The notes under the pieces are model-generated. The model saw only the letters and a list, made by a program, of their open reading frames with translations, was not told the origin of the DNA and searched no databases. 64,000 nucleotides of DNA from Lingula anatina (taxonomy: Eukaryota > Brachiopoda > Lingulata > Lingulida > Lingulidae): NCBI RefSeq assembly GCF_001039355.2, contig NW_019775629.1, positions 135,766-199,765 of the forward strand, written 5' to 3'. Below are positions 36,456-47,643 of this stretch, piece after piece (within the stretch, counting starts at the first letter, position 1; each line of letters starts with the position of its first letter). Made by a program: the position numbers and the translations under genes.

Positions 36456-39400
36456 ATGTCTCTTGGATTCAGTACAATCGTAGCTATAACCGCCTGTTTT
36501 TCCGTCGGTATGAGACAAGCGGAAGCTGTGTGCTGTCACCCGGTCATCACTGATTATTGCGGAGACTGCAGTTTTGTAAGTTTTTTTTTTATAAAACATC
36601 GTGTCAATAGTCATTTAGCTCCCAAATTGTCGACTTAAATATTAAATGATATTTTCCTTGAATCATCGATGTCTTTAACCATTGCAAGTTATGAAAGAAT
36701 TTTGCTTTCCCTGACTTTCAATTGTGTGAATTTCTCTGGAATGCAAATATACCAGCCGAAGCGGTTTGTTTTGTGAAAAATATTAAAAACAAGATACAAA
36801 TGTGATACTTTTACAACAAATGATTAAATATAGCTTCATGAACATTGACAACCAAATGTTTATAGATACGAGTGAAGAATCTGTGGAACAATTGTCATTG
36901 TAACTGATCTTTCAAAACAAATGTAATCCTCTCCTCAGGAGAGTTGTTTTGTTATTGTAACGGGTATTTTAAAACAAAAAAATCAGAACAGTTGTGATAT
37001 CTTAAAACCAACGTATAAATATTTACAAACCATATGTTCGTCAACACTGGAAAATGGTATTAGAAACTGAAATTAAGTAGCATTTCTTAGTTCAGTAATG
37101 TCATATTATAACATGTCGTTTTTAGAATAATAATGGAGAGTGGTTTATCTTACTTCATACTCGCCGGGTGTTTGTTTCCACAACAAACAAGACTACAAGA
37201 TATTAAAAAGATTTTAACGCAACCTAAATAATATCACTATTTTAGAACTTTTGAAATAATTCGCACCCTTACCATACTGCACCAAAATACCGGGGTGCGA
37301 GGTCCTTAACGTTTGGTTGAACCATTTTCGTACTCTAGAATATAATATCAGTAAATGTCCTTAAATTTAGTTTGAGACACCTCCTTGGTATATATATATA
37401 TATTAGTATATGGTATCAGTATGTCCATAACGTTCGGTGAAGCCATCTTCCTAGTATAGTATATGAGATTAAAAAATTCTCTTGCGTCTTAATATCACGT
37501 CAGCTCGGATTTATGGCTACCAAAGGCACGCATTGATGTTCTTCTGTGGTAAACTTACTGTATACATGTCCGTCGAATAACCTTAGACTTGCCCTTCAAG
37601 AAATCGACGGAAAATAGCTCATTTTCAAATTTGAATGAACACTGTAGAAAAAGTATATAAGCTCAAGCTCTCAGATTTCGCACATAGGTGCGATATTATG
37701 TAAAGAATAAATTTTGTAAATTTCAATACAATTGGTTGTGTAGATTTTGAGATAGAACGCTCTGAATGTACTGCAAACCATAACACTTACGCCTTCAAGA
37801 TCTCGACGGAAACCGGAAGTGCGTCGTGACGTCATTCGATTGTGCTTGGGAAGATGCTGGATGATTTTCTGTTGAGAAGGACTTCGTTTTTTATCAAAAT
37901 ATTAAGTAAATGACTTTGCAAACCACGCATATAGTTTTTTTTAAAGTAAAAAAAGCTATTTAAGACTAAGTTTTGTTTTTTTATTTCGATTTATATTTCA
38001 ATGTTGTCTCATGTTTTCATAGCATTTCAAGAAAGTTCAAACGATTCACGAATTCGGCTTTTAATGATGTCTGAAGCGTGTAAGGCGTCATATATGTTTA
38101 TAGAAAGTGTATTAGAAATTGAACTTAAGTAAACGTACTGAGAACGAACTCTAGACTCACAAATAGTGTTTGGTCATAAAAGATTTTACTTTTCTCAAAG
38201 ACCACTTATATTTCCACTACAATCTTATAATATACAGAGGTAGTCCTAATTACGTATACCGCCCCATTTTAATCAAAACGGAAAAAAGAATACACACACA
38301 TTTTATCATTTCAAGATGAACAATGTGACAGAAAACAAACAATCACAGACGACAGAATTTACAACAGACATGAAGGGGCAAATGAAGGGCCACAAATTTA
38401 TGTACATTACTTTATCTGTAATATTAATACGTTGAAAAACTGTAATTATAATAATAAACAATATACATGTTGAAAAGAACTAAACCAATACTCTTTTATT
38501 CTGATGCCTGCCAGCAGTTATGGCATAAAAAAACGTCCAAAAATGTGGGTGTTTTCGCGCAAGAAAGATGTTCTTGCGCATTGCAAACGACACACCGAAT
38601 AAACTCGTACACTTCTTCCACCAACTCAGTTGTGCTAGTACTTGGTGGCTCCATACCGTTGCATACGGTACATATCGGTGCCGGCCGACGGGGTGTAGGT
38701 CTACTTGGTGCCACGGTTCCTTCCCGCGGTTCTTCAATGAAGAAATTTCCTGCCACGATGCCCATTCTTTTTGCCCTCTTTTCATATGCTCTTTTCCTTT
38801 TCTCTTCTTCCTTTTTCTCTTTCTCCTGTCTTCTTAATTCTTTTCTCCGTTCCACTTCCAAGGCCTTCTGTGCCTTTCGATCGTGTGCCTCAGCCCTCTT
38901 TCTCTCCCTCTCCTCGCCCGCTCTTTTCTTCTCCTCCTCCTTCTCTATCCTTCGCTTAGCGGCATCTTCCCTTTTCTTCTGTTTTTCTTGAACAATCCTT
39001 TGGCTTTCTTCCTCTTTTCTTCTTTTTTCTGCCATCACTTCGTCCGACGTCAGTACTTGTGATCTACTATAATCTGTTGCAAATCTTCTTTTTCTCATGG
39101 GTGCCCCTTCTGCTGGTACAATCAGCACTTTCGCGATGGTTGGAGACACTATGCCCATCTTCACCATTGGGTGTTGCTCAATCTTGCATATGTGACCACA
39201 GTAACAGACAGGTGTCGCGTCAGTAGAGTCTGTTTGCGTCATCGAGTCCGTCTTGTCTGTCGGCTGTCCATTGTCATCGTAATATGTCTGAGTGGTTTGG
39301 TCTTTTCTCTCTTCGTCGTCACCGCTGCACTCCAATATGAGGCAGCACACGTCTCCACTTGTCTTTGTCTTCTTATGTGCTCTGTCGTTTTCTATGTATT

Positions 39401-42400
39401 TATCTGCCTTTATAGCCTTTGGGTTGAGTGGCCATATCCCTGTAGTTTTGAAAGACGCTGATAGTTTTTCTGGTGTTAGTGCTTTCCTTCGAGCAGATTT
39501 AAAAATTGCTGGAAAAGTTGCTTTAGTGATAAGAAGGTTTTTCCGTAAAAGACTGGCGGATTTTGCAATTTTTCTATACTCCAATTTTAGATCTTTAAAA
39601 ATTTGATCCAGGGGTTGTAAAAAATGAGAAGTGTGGGCTGGGATATTAAATAAAATGATGTTGTTTTCCTTAGCACTGTCAATAAGACCTTTGGAAGCAT
39701 GGGCTGCTAAGTTGTCTTGCAACAATATCAAGGGCCTGGCAGAGGGGGCGTGTTTCAAGAAAATTTTGACAAACCATTGCAAATACATGTCAGAGTCTAT
39801 GTACCCCGACTCAGAGGAGCCATAAAGGGCGTCTTCCGGCCCTTGCTGTATGGCTTCAGGTGCTGGGGGACAGCCCTCGAATATAATCATCGGTGGCAGC
39901 AGCTGGCCAACGGCACTGCCACACTCCACGACAGTAACATGGTTGGCATTGGTTACCTCTCTTTCATATGGGAACTGTTTTCCCTTCTTGGCGACAACTT
40001 TCGAGCTTGCTTTAGACTGAAAGTAAGTCTCATCTACATTGTAGATTTTACTTGGATCGGTAATGTTGTGCAGTGCGAGGGTTTCTTTTAGTAAATCAAA
40101 ATGCGATTCTGCAACGGATGGCTGCGACATGACGGCTCTGCCTCTGAAAAATAATTTTCTAGAACGGTTAGAGCACAGCGATTTTGCCTTTAAGTACCTT
40201 TAACACAATGCCTTTGTTAAATGGAGGAAAAAAGCCCACACTCATATGTGAACATTTTAGGTTGTAAAAAATTGAATTTGCAATGACCATCATTATTATT
40301 ACCACAATCATTATTATTTTCAGTCACAGGCACACCTATTGATTAATCCCGGCTTTCTTAGAGAGAGCTCGGGGTGCCTTTGCCTAAGGCGCCACCACCA
40401 ACCATCCGATGCAAGAAACTCCACATTTGGGTCCCTTTCTTTCATGATCCCTTTTGCAAAGTGCCCCATCAGGTCTCTTGTCAGAGGAAAACCCCAGTCA
40501 GCCATAAGCATAGCATAGGCTATTAGGGCTTCCTCGTCGTCTGGGTTCATTAACGGTTTTTTCTTAGGTGTAAACTTCAGTCTTCCTTTTGTGATAGACG
40601 CATATAAGAGAGAGACAGAGAAATGAAGTGAAACAGGATATACCTTAAGAGCAGGACAGGAAAGAGAATTTGCCCAAGGCAAGAATTAAACAACAAATAC
40701 TCATAAAATTAAAATAAAAACGTTTTTATTTACAAACCAATTTACGTTTTAGTTTTTCTTTGTTTTTATTGTTATTAATACGAACATAAAATGCAACTCA
40801 TACCGTCATTACCAGCGTATATGCTCACGTATATTGTTCACCGGTTCATTACTTTTATAGTCACTACTTGTATATTCTAAGATTCGGTACCTGACACATG
40901 GTCACCAATCGTTGTTACTGGCACACCAAAAGCGCGTGACGCTTCAGTCAACGTGTACGTGCCTGCTTGCACAGACAAAACAGCTGCATCTAATTGTTCT
41001 AAGTTATATTTCCGTGGCATTCTGAAAACTGATTTGACATTTTTGGTTTAATTAATGTTGTTTTAAAATGTAAACACACATAATTTGGGCTTTTATTTTA
41101 GATAAACAAACAGAACTAGGCCATCCTTTGCTAAAGTTGGATATTCTAAAGGATTTCTTTTTAAATTAAACTTCAATATCAGTTACGTACGTAACCCGTC
41201 TTGTAACAGTACTATTGTAAGGGTCTCTAGCGGCAATTCACCAAACTACTACATGTGTACGTATGTTGTGACACACATTATTGACTCAAACAAGAAAACA
41301 ATCCTAACTACAATTGATCGGGACGATTTTATTTACACTCACAAGAGAGATGAATTGGAGACAAAAACAAAGGACATCATTTGGATACTTAAGATGCCTT
41401 TATTCAAGGTTTGTGTTTATCACTAAGTTTGATGCAATGTGTTTACAAGCCGTGTACATTTTACCTGTAATACTACGTCGGGTAATACGGAGGTGATAAA
41501 CATCCAGGGTAGCCCTATAGAGAATTACGGCTGGGATAATATGTGGAAAACATCAATCAGCCAGTAACGTTTCTTACAAAGGACACGCACCTGTTAGAAT
41601 TTTAAAAATCTAGAATATATAAAGCAGATGAATGTGGTATTTTTCTACTTCATTTGAACTTACAAAGTTTCACCGGCGACAACAAATAATGATAAATTAA
41701 ATTTACTCATACGAAGGATGCGCAAATAATAGGACGTCGACAAGAGCATAAAAGCACGGAAATTTATGTAAGTAAACATTATTTCTGTTCAACTAACTTC
41801 TTCTACAACATGTGTAAGGTCGTTATCAACGCTTTTTGTATTATAAACAAAAGTTTAAATGTTGCGTTCGATACTTTGTATCAGACGCTACAACTTACTT
41901 GACTACGCAGTATGTTTACGCGGAGCATGCCGGGAAAAATAGCGAAAAAAAGCACGTACTTCCGGTTTGCGTCGATTTCTTGAAGGCGTCGATTTCTTGA
42001 AGGGCGAGTCTAGCTCTTTACGAGCTTAACTGGTTGGGTATATGTTTTGTTTAACAAAATGAACCCTTTAGAATATCGATACTCTACTGGAGCATGTTCA
42101 AGTTGTTTCATTAAAATATTTTTTCCTCGGGTAAAACAGCGACCTGTCAAACAAGTTATGCCAATTCTCTTTTTGTTTCAGACTTTGTTTCACTGTGGAG
42201 TAGGTAGCTGCGACCGTCTTTGGTGTAACTGCGAAGGAGGCTGCAGATCCGGTTGTACAAGTGTGAAGATAAGCGGCTGGTTTACGTGAGAAACGATCTT
42301 TTACTTATAACTTCTTATGTGGATTATTTGTCTGCAATACAACACGCATAATTTTGTATCGCGTTGGTCAAAGAAATACTTTACAAAAAATTGAGTTACA

Positions 42401-43453
42401 TAGGGTGCAAGTTTTTTGGCAAATTTTGAGCATAACAAATGACCATAAGCTTTTGGTAAAGCATTCATATATTCATTACCACATATAAGAAAAATGCATT
42501 GCGATATGCAAACATTATGAAAGAAAAGAAACTTTATTTTGCTTTTAATAGGAATGAAAAGTGTGTATGCAGCAACAAGAGGTCTGTGTATGCAGGTGTA
42601 GATTACAGCATTGACCCTAGTGTAGTATTCAATAACACTGATACAGACAGGTAAGTGATGTAGGTGTAGATTATAGTATTGACGCTAGTGCAGTATTCAG
42701 TAACACTGATACAGACAGGTAAGTGATGTAGGAGTATATTACAGCATTGATCCTAGTGTAGTATTCAGTAACACTGATACAGACAGGTAAGTGATGTAGG
42801 TGTAGATTACAACATTGACCCCAGTGTAGTATTCAGTAACATTGATACAGACAGGTAAGTGATGTAGGTATGGATTACAGCATTGACGCTAGTGTAGTAT
42901 TCAGTAACACTGATACAGACAGTTAAGTGATGTAGGTGTGGATTACAGCATTGACCCTAGTATAGTATTCAGTAACACTGATACAGACAGGTAAGTGATG
43001 TAGGTGTAGATTACAACATTGACGCTAGTGTAGTATTCAGTAACACTGATACAGACAAGTGATGTGGGTGTGGATTACAGCATTGACGCCAGATGCATGG
43101 AGTAGTTTTCAGATGTGGACAGGTAAGTGACATAGTTCCTCCGCAACAAAGAGGTCTTTACATAAGCCATTTAATATGCTCAATTTTAACAGATGATTAC
43201 CGTCATTTCAGAGCCCAAATTGTGTTCTTAATATTATGTTTCAGTGTAAAGTGACCATTTGGTTTACATGTAAATAACTATGAAGCTGTATCATTACAGA
43301 AATGAGCAGCTATCCAGCGATGAATACATTCGTGCTGCAATGAATCTGAACAGGAACACAAGATATGAAGACATCCATGCTGAATTTATGGAAAAAGACA
43401 AAAACGGCGACGACATGATCAGTTTGGATGAATTTGACACAAGAAGTGAATGA
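36456..43453 (+). CDS. Copy G: secreted Diedel-like domain/EF-hand protein (intron 2 holds a pogo element)
   Basis: The exons are 36453-36575 (ATG 36456), 42182-42285 (donor gtgagt-like), 42552-42650 and 43300-43453, in phases 0, 2 and 2. They encode 158 residues. The protein is close to E. The signal peptide ends at Ala-Glu-Ala24, followed by V-C-C-H-P...Y-C-G-D-C. The core is C-G-V-G-S-C-x4-C-N-C-E-G-G-C-R-S-G-C, and exon 4 gives C-V-C-S-N-K-R-S. The EF loops are DTDRNEQLSSDE and DKNGDDMISLDE. Intron 2 is 5.6 kb because a complete 4.4-kb transposon sits in it. Whether splicing still works across it is unknown. Confidence 0.72.
37586..42010. mobile_element. Complete pogo/Tigger-like DNA transposon
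   Basis: The 4425-bp element is flanked by TA at 37584-37585 and 42011-42012. Its terminal inverted repeats are GACTTGCCCTTCAAGAAATC (left) and GACTCGCCCTTCAAGAAATC (right, reverse complement). A related subterminal 'gccttcaagatctcgacg' lies at 37791, and on the right side there is a second 'cgtcgatttcttgaag' copy. The paralogous intron of E (around 23851-23862) gives the empty site. The element encodes one three-exon transposase on the - strand. Confidence 0.92.
38496..41020 (-). CDS. Pogo/Tigger-like transposase with C-terminal PHD finger
   Basis: There are three exons on the - strand: 41020-40891 (ATG at 41020), 40585-40336 and 40143-38496. The introns are GT-AG in phases 1 and 2, and the joined frame is open for 675 residues. 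Residues 1-44 resemble a Psq/pogo helix-turn-helix, and exon 2 resembles a CENP-B-type DNA-binding domain. A DDE_1 domain follows with Asp164 (Y-N-V-D-E-T), Asp270 (L-L-Q-D-N) and Asp306 (Q-P-L-D). There are 35 residues between the last two. Residues about 488-586 are a Lys/Glu/Arg-rich helix. The C-terminus has C-x2-C...C-x2-C-x4-H-x2-C...C-x2-C, a PHD-type pattern. It would cut and paste the element at TA sites. Intact TIRs and an open frame suggest recent activity. Confidence 0.88.
42596..43130 (+). repeat. 68-bp exon-4 cassette array, G (8 units)
   Basis: The longest array. Donors lie at about 42651, 42719, 42787, 42855, 42923 (gttaag), 42991 and a lost one at about 43058. A last degenerate unit ends 'ggacaggtaagtgac'. 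Confidence 0.88.
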
Positions 43454-44139
43454 AATTGGCAAAAATCTCTTTCTGTTTAAAATAATGCACTGGTTCATGT
43501 AGGTCTTCAATGATAAACCCAATTGAGTTCAGAACGTATCAGCATTTTTTTTATGTTTTTGTTATCTTTGAAAGAAAAACTTGTTTGATCTTTATAACAC
43601 ATATTTTGTCCGTACCGAAGAATGCTGGTTGACTTTTTGTTTATATTCCCAGTATAAAAACATAATTACATTTTAATTGTCATTTGTCGTGACAGTAATT
43701 TGATAAAAAGGGTTCATCATTTCAGAGAAGGATTATTCAAATGGCGCAGGTTAAAAAACAGACAACATAACATAAAGGTCACACAGTCTGGAAAAGTAGA
43801 CTAACCCGTAGCATACACTTATAAAATTTGTGTTAGCAGCGTACAAATCATGAACTGTGCCATTTTCACGTTTGAAACGTTCCGGTGAAATGCTGGTATA
43901 TATTTGTCTTTTTATTATTAATGTGATTTTTCCTAGGCCGTTAAATATCAATTTTCACCAATAATAAGATAACGACAAATAAAACCCAATATGAAGTTGA
44001 TACACGAACCATGCATATTTCGTCATTACATAAATTACCCAAACGGTCAGTCACGTACCCCTGTATTAGATACACGTACGGATGCAGGCCTGCTCGTTTG
44101 ACTATACAGGAATAGATTTGTGTAACAATATCGATCATA
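43454..44139 (+). other. 3' flank of G; end of the gene array
   Basis: The conserved family 3' flank breaks off near 44138 ('atatcgatcata|ctgtt'), where copies A and D continue with 'tatattctggagt'. Foreign retrotransposon sequence starts there. Confidence 0.6.
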
Positions 44140-46682
44140 CTGTTCCTTAGCATTGATTATCATAACTATTAAAATAACTTTATTTATGCACCAACATATG
44201 GTGGATATCCACGATGCATTAGATGTGCTGAGGGTCTGTATTTTTCTGAATCACATTGCAAACTCTGCCAACAACATCAATATTATTAAGAAAAACAAAT
44301 TATTTGTCAAACAAACTGAAAACAATTGACATAAAAATAACAAAGATAAAATTCATAGAAAGGCAAAACAAGAAACCAAAATCATCGACCACAACTGCTC
44401 CTAAACCGACAAAATTAAGCACCAGCAACGATACTGATAATAATAATAAACATAAATTCCAGTAAATAAGTACAGAAATGTTATCTTAACAAACTTCAAT
44501 GAGGACAACATCCTCAACCGTCACCACAACAATGAGAAAGGATGAATTTCGAAACAATAATAAAGATAACCACAAAAGCAGGCCGATTAAAAATACTGGA
44601 GATAACATTTACTAACGAGCAACTATTTAGCGCAGGAGGTGCTAAGAATCTCTGGGGCAGCAAGGATCACCGAACATCAAGACCAGTGAAAAATTTCAAC
44701 ATCATTACTTACAACATTAGAACTCTGAAGAACAATGAAAGACTTGCAGAATTGGAAACTGAACTCCAGGACACCGGAGTTAAATGGCATGTGATAGGCT
44801 TGTCAGAAATTAGGCGAGCGGAAGAACGCTTAATTACCTTGAATAGCGGACATATATTGTACCATACAAATGCTTCAAATGGCCAACAAGGAGTTGGATT
44901 TCTGATACACAAGGCGCTAAGCAAGAACATCATCGAGGTAAAGCAAATTAGCGCAAGGTTGGCTACAGTCAAGCTCAAATAGAATCAGAGATTCTCAATG
45001 AAACTCATTCGGGTATATGCACCAACATCAAGCAGACCAGATGAAGAAGTAGAACAACTGTATGAAGAAGTACAACGTCAGTTGACAACAGACTGCCACT
45101 ACTACATAGTCATGGGTGATTTCAACGCCAAGATCGGGATAAAGTCAGACGAACAAGAGCGTGCCACAGGGAAATTTGGCAGCGGAGAGAGGAATGAAAG
45201 AGGAGACTTACTGATTGAATGGGCGACAGCAAATAACTTGAAGATCATGAATACCGTCTACAAGAAGAAGATATCAAGAAGATGGACATGGCAAAGCCCA
45301 GATGGATGTACAAGAAACGAAATTGATTACATCATGACAAACAGACCGAACATCTTCACGGATGTGAAAGTGCTAAACAGACTGGATGCGGGCAGTGACC
45401 ACAGAGCAGTTATTGGAGTGATTAGGATCAATGTCAGAAAGGACAGACAGAAATGCCTGTCAAATCCACCAAAGAGACTTAGTATCGAGCAACTGGTCAT
45501 AAAGAAAGACGAATTCCAAATCCTCCTAACAAACAGATTCAGTGCACTAGAGCTAGAAGGTGAAGATGTAGTAGATGAAATGAACGATAGAATAACGACC
45601 ACCATCCTAGAATGTGCATCAGAAGTCGCACCGGCTAGTAAAAATGAAGGACTCAAAGCTCTCAACAGAAACGAGGATTCTCATGAGGAAAACGGAGGTA
45701 AACAACAACAGGGACATCAGAAACAACATCGAATATGCAGAGCTGGATAAGACCATCAAGAAGAAGGCAAGGGAAGACATCAGGAAGCAGAACATGAAGA
45801 AGATAGCAGAGACCATCGAAAATGGAAAGAGCATGAAAAGAGCAAAGAGATCCTTTCAACTAGGGCAGGATAGAATGCTGACTCTTCTAGACAAAGATGA
45901 AAATGAGCTCACCACACAAGACCAGATATTAGAACGAGTAGAAGAATTCTGTGGAGAGTTGTATGACAGCAACAAGGGAATAGAAATCTCAACAAAGGCA
46001 TGCGATCTACCAGACATAACAGCTTGGGAAATAGAGTCAGCAGTCCAGAAAATGAAGAACGGAAAGGCAGCAGGCAATGACAACATCAAAGCAGAAATGG
46101 TAAAAGCAGGAGGAGATATCCTATCTCAGGAATTAGCCAGGCTCTTCACAAAGTGCTTACATCTGAAGGAAATTCCTGTAGCATGGAAGAACGCCAACAT
46201 GATCATAATGTTCAAAAAGGGCAATAAGAAAGACATCAAGAATTACAGACCCATCTGCCTACTTTCTAATTTGTACAAGATTTACACCAAAATATTGACC
46301 AAAGGCTAACAAGACAACTAGATGAAGCGAAGCCAAAGGAACAAGCAGGTTTCAGAGGCCAGTACACCACTACTGATCATATGCACACTGTCAACCAGCT
46401 CAAAGAGAAATGTCTCGAGTATAACATTCCACTATGTGTAGCATTCGTTGATTATGAAAAAGCCTTCGACTCAGTAGAAACCCAGTATATACTGGCATCC
46501 CTGCAAAATCTAGGGATCGAAGATGGATATGTAGACGTCCTCAGAGACATATACACCAATAGCTCTGTAACAGTCAAACTACAGAAGACCACCAATAAGA
46601 TCAGGATCAAGAAAGGTGTACGCCAAGGAGATACAATCTCTCCTAAACTGTTCACAGCAGCATTGGAACGTATATTCTGGGA
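44140..46682 (+). mobile_element. RTE-like non-LTR retrotransposon, broken and cut by the gap
   Basis: The insert begins where family flank similarity ends and runs into the N gap. It encodes an AP-endonuclease followed by a reverse transcriptase, with no separate upstream ORF that I can recognise. The 5' limit is approximate and the 3' end is not assembled. Confidence 0.8.
44542..46682 (+). pseudogene. RTE-like endonuclease-reverse transcriptase pseudogene
   Basis: The endonuclease part starts with N-I-I-T-Y-N-I-R-T-L and includes G-L-S-E-I-R-R, then V-M-G-D-F-N-A-K and S-D-H-R-A-V. It is interrupted by an in-frame TAG at 44980-44982. A frameshift follows near 45640. The RT part has N-G-K-A-A-G-N-D, N-Y-R-P-I-C-L-L-S, a second frameshift near 46300, then F-V-D-Y-E-K-A-F-D and G-V-R-Q-G-D-T-I-S-P-K-L-F. 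The gap begins before the catalytic Y-x-D-D motif. The R-Q-G-D-T-I-S-P-K-L-F form is typical of the RTE clade. Confidence 0.85.
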
Positions 46683-47643
46683 NNNNNNNNNNNNNNNNNN
46701 NNNNNNNNNNNNNNNNNNNNNNNNNNNNNNNNNNNNNNNNNNNNNNNNNNNNNNNNNNNNNNNNNNNNNNNNNNNNNNNNNNNNNNNNNNNNNNNNNNNN
46801 NNNNNNNNNNNNNNNNNNNNNNNNNNNNNNNNNNNNNNNNNNNNNNNNNNNNNNNNNNNNNNNNNNNNNNNNNNNNNNNNNNNNNNNNNNNNNNNNNNNN
46901 NNNNNNNNNNNNNNNNNNNNNNNNNNNNNNNNNNNNNNNNNNNNNNNNNNNNNNNNNNNNNNNNNNNNNNNNNNNNNNNNNNNNNNNNNNNNNNNNNNNN
47001 NNNNNNNNNNNNNNNNNNNNNNNNNNNNNNNNNNNNNNNNNNNNNNNNNNNNNNNNNNNNNNNNNNNNNNNNNNNNNNNNNNNNNNNNNNNNNNNNNNNN
47101 NNNNNNNNNNNNNNNNNNNNNNNNNNNNNNNNNNNNNNNNNNNNNNNNNNNNNNNNNNNNNNNNNNNNNNNNNNNNNNNNNNNNNNNNNNNNNNNNNNNN
47201 NNNNNNNNNNNNNNNNNNNNNNNNNNNNNNNNNNNNNNNNNNNNNNNNNNNNNNNNNNNNNNNNNNNNNNNNNNNNNNNNNNNNNNNNNNNNNNNNNNNN
47301 NNNNNNNNNNNNNNNNNNNNNNNNNNNNNNNNNNNNNNNNNNNNNNNNNNNNNNNNNNNNNNNNNNNNNNNNNNNNNNNNNNNNNNNNNNNNNNNNNNNN
47401 NNNNNNNNNNNNNNNNNNNNNNNNNNNNNNNNNNNNNNNNNNNNNNNNNNNNNNNNNNNNNNNNNNNNNNNNNNNNNNNNNNNNNNNNNNNNNNNNNNNN
47501 NNNNNNNNNNNNNNNNNNNNNNNNNNNNNNNNNNNNNNNNNNNNNNNNNNNNNNNNNNNNNNNNNNNNNNNNNNNNNNNNNNNNNNNNNNNNNNNNNNNN
47601 NNNNNNNNNNNNNNNNNNNNNNNNNNNNNNNNNNNNNNNNNNN
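46683..47643. other. Assembly gap (961 N)
   Basis: There is a run of N. The sequence after it (poly-C, then 'ctaaacaaacacacc') does not continue the reverse transcriptase. Confidence 1.

Noticed and set aside
38467-38991. Plus-strand open frame rich in Ser/Phe/Leu
   Set aside because: It is the antisense shadow of the Lys/Glu-rich region of the pogo transposase.
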